Assembly: GCA_964509885.1 (NCBI GenBank)
Contig: CAZDZL010000016.1
Span: forward strand, 5,922-69,921
Length of the DNA stretch: 64,000 nt
Origin: Palsa-1447 sp964509885
GTDB taxonomy: Bacteria > Verrucomicrobiota > Verrucomicrobiia > Opitutales > Opitutaceae
Direction: 5' to 3'
The notes below the pieces were generated by a model that worked only from the letters and a program-made list of their open reading frames with translations, had not been told where the DNA came from and did not search any database. The position numbers and the translations under genes were made by a program. Within the stretch, counting starts at the first letter, position 1. Each line of letters begins with the position of its first letter. Below are positions 59,879 through 64,000 of the stretch, one piece after another.

Positions 59879-61702
59879 GTGGCGCATCCCGAGAAGCACT
59901 ACCGCTGGACCTGGGACTTCAAGGCCCCGCCCGCCGCGCTCTGGCCCCTCGTCTCCGACACCGACCGCTTCAACCGCGACTGCGGCTTCCCCCCGTTCCA
60001 TGTCCGGCCCCCCGTGCCCGGCGCGCCGCCGCCGCTGCCCGGCGTCCGCAGGCTGAGCTCCACCTACCTCGGGATCACCGGGGAATGGGAGGAGCGGGAA
60101 TTCGAGTGGGTGCAGCCGGTGCGCTACGGCGTCGACCGCGTGTTCTCCCGGGGCCCGCTCCTGCGCATGGTCCTCTTCTGCGAGCTCGCCGCGCGACCGG
60201 ACGGGGGCACGACGCTGGTCTACGACATGCGCGTCACCCCGAGCAACCTCCTCGGGGCCGCGATCGTGCCCCTCGCGATCGGCTTCAGGATGAGGAGGGA
60301 CGTCGAGCGGGTCCTGCGGCGCTACGACCTCGCGGCCCTCGAGGGTCCGGCGGCCCCTGCCCCGCCCCATCCCACCGCGCCGGCGACCCTGGCCGACCCG
60401 AAGCTCGCCGCCCTCTCGGCGCGGCTCGTCTCCGAGGCGCGCCAGCCGGCGCCGATCGTCGAGCGCCTGTGCGTCTATGTCCGAGACACCGACGACCTCT
60501 CGGCCTCGAAGATGCGGCCGTACGCCCTGGCGGACGCGTGGGGATCGCCCCGCCGCGAGATGCTCGACCTCTTCCTGCACGCGACCCGCGCGGGCATGCT
60601 GGACTTCAGCTGGGAGGTGCTCTGCCCGCACTGCCGGGGCTCGAAGCCCGGGAAGTCGGCGCTCTCGGGCGTCTCGAGCGAGGCGCACTGCGACTCCTGC
60701 GGCATAGATTTCACGGTCAACTTCGACCAGTCGGTCGAGCTCACCTTCGTCCCCAACCCCAACATCCGGCGCGTCTCGCGGCTGGAGTACTGCATGGGCG
60801 GCCCGCAGATCACGCCGCACGTCGTCGCGCAGAAGCACCTGGGCCCGGGCGAGAGCCTCTTCGTCGCGGTGTCGTTTCCCGAGGGCCGCTACCGGGTGCG
60901 GGCGCAGGGGATCGACGTCCAGCAGGCCTTCCGGATCGAGCGCGGGGGGGCGCGCTCCGTGCGGATCGAGGTGGGGCCGGACGCCGCCGCGTCGGACGAG
61001 CCCGCGGTCGCCCCGGACGGGGTCCTCAACATCGTCGCCACGGGAAGGGACGCGCGCCTCGCCGTCGTCGAGCGGGTCGCCTGGAGCGACCAGGCCGTGA
61101 CGGCGGCCGACGTGACCTCCAGGCAGGTCTTCCGGGACCTCTTCTCAAGGGAGATCCTCAGGCAGGGCGAGCGGATCTCCGTCGGCGCGGTCACGATCGT
61201 CTTCACGGACCTGAAGGGCTCGACGCAGCTTTACCAGGAGATCGGCGACGCCCCCGCGTTCGGCCGGGTTCTCATGCACTTCGACACGCTGAAGGCCGCC
61301 GTCGCCGACGAGGGCGGCGCCGTCGTGAAGACGATGGGCGACGCCGTCATGGCCGTGTTCACCCAGCCCGCCGCGGCGCTGCGGGCGATGAGGCGGGCGC
61401 AGGCCGCCCTGGCCCGGCAGGAGAAGGCGCGAGCGCCCTTCGCCCTCAAGTGCAGCATCCACCAGGGCCCCTGCCTCGCGATCAACCAGAACGAGCGCCT
61501 GGACTACTTCGGGACCACCGTGAACGTCGGGGCCAGGCTCTGCGCGCTCTCGACCGGCGCCGACATCGTCGTCTCCGGGCCCGTCCTAAGGGATCCCGAG
61601 GTCTCCGCGCTCGTGGGAGGCGCCGTGAGCGCCCGGCGCGACGCCGCGGCGCTTCGCGGCATGGCCGGGGACGCCTTCGAATTCTGGAGGCTCGCCGGAT
61701 GA
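59879..61702 (+). CDS. DUF5939-type class III cyclase with SRPBCC-like and zinc-ribbon domains
   Basis: 607 residues from a GTG start. The N-terminus (1-150) looks like an SRPBCC lipid-binding fold (YRWTWDFKAPPAALWPLVSDTDRF). Next comes a DUF5939 region with a zinc ribbon (CPHCRG at about 252-257, CDSCG at about 271-275). The C-terminus (about 432-600) is a class III cyclase with metal Asp residues in IVFTDLKGSTQLY and TMGDAVMAVF. The purine/ribose motif reads YFGTTVNVGARL, lacking the usual Asp, so activity is uncertain. It has no membrane span. It sits between rph and sucC. Confidence 0.85.
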   Translation: MAHPEKHYRWTWDFKAPPAALWPLVSDTDRFNRDCGFPPFHVRPPVPGAPPPLPGVRRLSSTYLGITGEWEEREFEWVQPVRYGVDRVFSRGPLLRMVLFCELAARPDGGTTLVYDMRVTPSNLLGAAIVPLAIGFRMRRDVERVLRRYDLAALEGPAAPAPPHPTAPATLADPKLAALSARLVSEARQPAPIVERLCVYVRDTDDLSASKMRPYALADAWGSPRREMLDLFLHATRAGMLDFSWEVLCPHCRGSKPGKSALSGVSSEAHCDSCGIDFTVNFDQSVELTFVPNPNIRRVSRLEYCMGGPQITPHVVAQKHLGPGESLFVAVSFPEGRYRVRAQGIDVQQAFRIERGGARSVRIEVGPDAAASDEPAVAPDGVLNIVATGRDARLAVVERVAWSDQAVTAADVTSRQVFRDLFSREILRQGERISVGAVTIVFTDLKGSTQLYQEIGDAPAFGRVLMHFDTLKAAVADEGGAVVKTMGDAVMAVFTQPAAALRAMRRAQAALARQEKARAPFALKCSIHQGPCLAINQNERLDYFGTTVNVGARLCALSTGADIVVSGPVLRDPEVSALVGGAVSARRDAAALRGMAGDAFEFWRLAG

Positions 61703-61752
61703 TTTTGCGTGCCTCCCTGCCGGAACTTCTGCCACAGCTTAGCTGGTCATAG

Positions 61753-62934
61753 ATGAACATACACGAGTACCAGGCAAAGGCCCTCTTCGAGAAGTTCGGC
61801 GTCGCCGTCCCCAAGGGGGCGGCCGCCAAGTCGACCGAGGACTTCATCACGGCTCTCGCCGCCCTCCCCGAGGGCCCGACCATGGTGAAGTCCCAGATCC
61901 ACGCCGGGGGCCGGGGCAAGGGCACGTTCACCGACGGGTACAAGGGCGGCGTCAAGTTCTGCAAGACCAAGGCCGACGCGAAGGAGACCGCGGCGAGGAT
62001 GCTCGGCAACACACTCGTGACGGCGCAGACGGGCCCCGCGGGCCGCAAGGTTCAGACCATCTACTTCACGGTCGCGAGCGACATCAAGAAGGAGTACTAC
62101 CTGGCGATCCTCCTCGACCGCGCCGCGTCGAGGCCGGTCATCGTGGCCTCGACCGAGGGCGGCGTGGAGATCGAGAAGGTCGCGCACGAGACGCCGGACA
62201 AGATCTTCAAGGTCATCGTCGACCCGGCGTACGGCATCGCGGACTTCCAGGTCCGCGAGCTCGTCTCGAGGCTCGGCCTCGCCGGCGCCGAGGCGAAGAA
62301 CGCCGCCCGCCTCGTCCGCGCGCTCTATGCCATGTACTGGGAGACCGACGCCGCGATGGTCGAGGTGAACCCGCTCATCACGACGCCCGCGGGCGAGGTC
62401 CTCGCCCTGGACGCCAAGGTCTCCTTCGACGACAACGCCCTCTTCCGACACCCGGAGATCGTCGCCCTGCGCGACCTGAACGAGGAGGACCCCAAGGAGA
62501 TCGAGGCCTCGCAGCACGCGCTCAGCTACATCGCGCTCGACGGGAACATCGCGTGCCTCGTGAACGGCGCGGGCCTGGCGATGAGCACGATGGACATCAT
62601 CAAGTACTTCGGGGGGAGCCCGGCCAACTTCCTCGACGTCGGCGGAGGCGCCTCGAAGGCCCAGGTCGTCGCGGCCTTCAAGATCATCCTCGGCGACCCC
62701 AACGTGAAGGGGATCTTCGTCAACATCTTCGGCGGGATCATGGACTGCAACGTGATCGCCTCCGGGATCGTGGAGGCGGTCAGGGAGGTCGGCCTTCGCC
62801 TGCCGCTCGTCGTCCGCCTCGAGGGCAACAACGTCGAGGCGGGAAGGGCCACCCTGGCCTCGTCCGGCCTCACCATCGTCTCCGGGAACTCCATGGCCGA
62901 CGCCGCCGAGAAGATCGTGAAGCTCGTGGGCTGA
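61753..62934 (+). CDS. sucC: Succinate-CoA ligase, beta subunit
   Basis: 393 residues. ATP-grasp domain starts MNIHEYQAKALFEKFGVAVPKG, with VKSQIHAGGRGKGTF. The C-terminal ligase part has LVNGAGLAMSTMDIIKYFGG and GIFVNIFGGIMDCNVIASGIVEA. It forms succinyl-CoA or regenerates it with ATP or GTP, together with SucD. Start ATG, no Shine-Dalgarno. A VOC-family gene separates it from sucD. Confidence 0.96.
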   Translation: MNIHEYQAKALFEKFGVAVPKGAAAKSTEDFITALAALPEGPTMVKSQIHAGGRGKGTFTDGYKGGVKFCKTKADAKETAARMLGNTLVTAQTGPAGRKVQTIYFTVASDIKKEYYLAILLDRAASRPVIVASTEGGVEIEKVAHETPDKIFKVIVDPAYGIADFQVRELVSRLGLAGAEAKNAARLVRALYAMYWETDAAMVEVNPLITTPAGEVLALDAKVSFDDNALFRHPEIVALRDLNEEDPKEIEASQHALSYIALDGNIACLVNGAGLAMSTMDIIKYFGGSPANFLDVGGGASKAQVVAAFKIILGDPNVKGIFVNIFGGIMDCNVIASGIVEAVREVGLRLPLVVRLEGNNVEAGRATLASSGLTIVSGNSMADAAEKIVKLVG

Positions 62935-62951
62935 CCGGCACCCCCTTTCCC

Positions 62952-63323
62952 ATGCCCATCGCCATCAAGGAGGTCGCCTTCGTCTTTCACCCGTCGTCCG
63001 ACATCCCGCGCGCGCGGGACTTCTACGGCAAGCTGCTCGGGCTCAAGACCGGGATGGAGATCGAGTTCGCTCCCGGGGTCTGGTGGATCGAGTACGACGT
63101 GGGCGGGGTCGCCCTCGCCGTCTCGAACGCCTTCCCGCCGGGCGGCGGCTCGGGGGGCGTCGGCCTCGCGCTCGAGGTCGAGGACCTGGACGCGGCGCTG
63201 GCCGCGATAAGGGAGGCGGGCGTCCCCGTGACCATCGAGCCCCAGGAATTCACCCCCTGCCGCATGTTCGGGGTCAACTCACCCGACGGCCACTCCGTCG
63301 TGTTCCACAAGCGCAAGGCCTGA
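62952..63323 (+). CDS. VOC-family (glyoxalase-like) protein
   Basis: 123 residues, one vicinal-oxygen-chelate module pair (IKEVAFVFHPSSDIPRARDFYGKLLGL, MFGVNSPDGHSVVFHKRKA). Typical metal ligands are partly visible (His in the first strand, His near the end), so a metal enzyme is possible. It lies between sucC (17 bp) and sucD (7 bp) in an otherwise standard pair. Function unknown. Confidence 0.8.
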   Translation: MPIAIKEVAFVFHPSSDIPRARDFYGKLLGLKTGMEIEFAPGVWWIEYDVGGVALAVSNAFPPGGGSGGVGLALEVEDLDAALAAIREAGVPVTIEPQEFTPCRMFGVNSPDGHSVVFHKRKA

Positions 63324-63330
63324 CCCTTCC

Positions 63331-64000
63331 ATGGCGATCCTCGTCACCCCCGAAACCAAGATCCTCGTCCAGGGCATAACCGGCGACTTCGGCGGCCGGC
63401 ACGCCCGGCTCTCGCTCGACTACGGGAGCCTCGTCGTCGCGGGCGTCACGCCCGGCAAGGGCGGGCAGTTCTTCGAGCACGGGGCGCACCGCGTGCCGAT
63501 CTTCAACTCGGTGGCCGAGGCCGCTGCGGCGACCGGCGCCACGGTCTCCGCGATCTTCGTGCCGCCGCCCTTCGCCGCCGACGCGATCCTCGAGTGCGCC
63601 GGAGCGGGCCTGGACCTCGCGGTCGCGATCACGGAGGGCATCCCCGTGAGGGACATGGTGCGCGTGAAGCGGGCCATGGCCGGATCGAGGACCCGCCTCC
63701 TCGGGCCCAACTGCCCGGGCGTCGTGACGCCCGGCGCGGGCGAGAGGTCGAACGGCGGGTGCCGGATCGGGATCGCCCCGGGCTACATCCACAAGAAGGG
63801 CCGGGTCGGCGTCGTGTCGCGCTCGGGCACCCTCACCTATGAGGCGGTCTACCAGCTGACGGTGCGCGGCATCGGCCAGAGCACCTGCGTCGGCATCGGC
63901 GGCGACCCGGTGAACGGGACCTCGCACCTGGACGTGATCAAGATGTTCAACGACGACCCCGAGACGGTCGGGATGGTCATGATCGGCGAGATCGGCGGCA
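63331..64000 (+). CDS. sucD: Succinate-CoA ligase, alpha subunit, C-terminus cut by window edge
   Basis: The 223 visible residues begin MAILVTPETKILVQGITGDFGGRHARLSLDYG, with the CoA-binding Rossmann part, VTPGKGGQFFEHG, LLGPNCPGVVTPG and VGVVSRSGTLTYEAVYQL. The phosphohistidine region lies just past the cut. The family is about 290 residues, so some 70 are missing. It is the partner of SucC. Confidence 0.94.
   Translation, partial: MAILVTPETKILVQGITGDFGGRHARLSLDYGSLVVAGVTPGKGGQFFEHGAHRVPIFNSVAEAAAATGATVSAIFVPPPFAADAILECAGAGLDLAVAITEGIPVRDMVRVKRAMAGSRTRLLGPNCPGVVTPGAGERSNGGCRIGIAPGYIHKKGRVGVVSRSGTLTYEAVYQLTVRGIGQSTCVGIGGDPVNGTSHLDVIKMFNDDPETVGMVMIGEIGG

Overview
The window is a 64-kb piece of a compact, very GC-rich bacterial chromosome. 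Gene order and protein types suggest a Gram-negative heterotroph of the Verrucomicrobiota/Opitutae kind; this is inference, with no rRNA to confirm it. Supporting points are the kdsC-lptC-lptA-lptB-hprK order, the GldA/GldF/GldG plus DUF4340 transporter set, FecR next to a CHASE2 cyclase, eukaryotic-type (type II) glutamine synthetase, and a single-chain E1 alpha/beta dehydrogenase. Most genes lack a clear Shine-Dalgarno, and many follow the previous gene through ATGA or GTGA overlaps. No tRNA, rRNA operon, IS element, prophage or CRISPR array was seen.

Layout. 1-9.0 kb (minus strand): a central-carbon and stress block running cbpA-cbpM, then fructose-bisphosphate aldolase I, rpiB, pgm, ppk2, ackA and phosphoketolase (cut by the window edge). 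9.1-17.7 kb: a DUF2298 membrane protein, a secreted hydrolase, and a plus-strand group with an ACS-type MFS carrier, RidA, a degenerate creatininase-like protein coupled to an intact creatininase, a DUF3300 lipoprotein and a PhzF-like protein. 17.7-24.0 kb (minus): O-antigen-ligase-like protein, FecR protein with a collagen-like tail, CHASE2 adenylate cyclase, and glnA (type II) behind a sigma-54-like promoter. 24.3-25.9 kb: a tiny kinase-like protein coupled to a PP2C-GGCT fusion. 25.9-29.0 kb (minus): ECF sigma factor, small membrane (anti-sigma-like) protein, Spy/CpxP-like protein, SRP RNA, and dnaX carrying a programmed-frameshift signal.

29.0-36.6 kb (plus): a candidate leucine leader peptide and attenuator, leuA, rlmN, then a Gld-type ABC exporter set. 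36.6-38.9 kb: small lipoprotein, AT-rich spacer, a 51-residue DUF3309-like protein, metF with an inverted repeat over its start, and a YciH/SUI1 protein. 39.0-44.4 kb: sucA-sucB-lpd, the 2-oxoglutarate dehydrogenase complex. 44.6-48.5 kb: a coiled-coil protein and a 1,039-residue chimera (ASKHA-like domain, proline-rich linker, membrane span, PEGA domains, TonB-like C-terminus). 48.5-51.9 kb: the circularly permuted ATP-grasp / alpha-E / transglutaminase trio.

52.5-64.0 kb (plus): HAD phosphatase, a second RpiB of the Glu type, fused E1 dehydrogenase, the Kdo/LPS-transport genes kdsC-lptC-lptA-lptB, hprK, rph, a DUF5939 cyclase, and sucC-VOC-sucD (sucD cut by the edge). The window thus holds much of the TCA 2-oxoglutarate-to-succinate segment, LPS export, two class III cyclases and several regulatory RNA or promoter signals. 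The strongest unusual signals are the reversed-polarity dnaX frameshift site, the PP2C-GGCT/mini-kinase pair and the 1,039-residue chimera.
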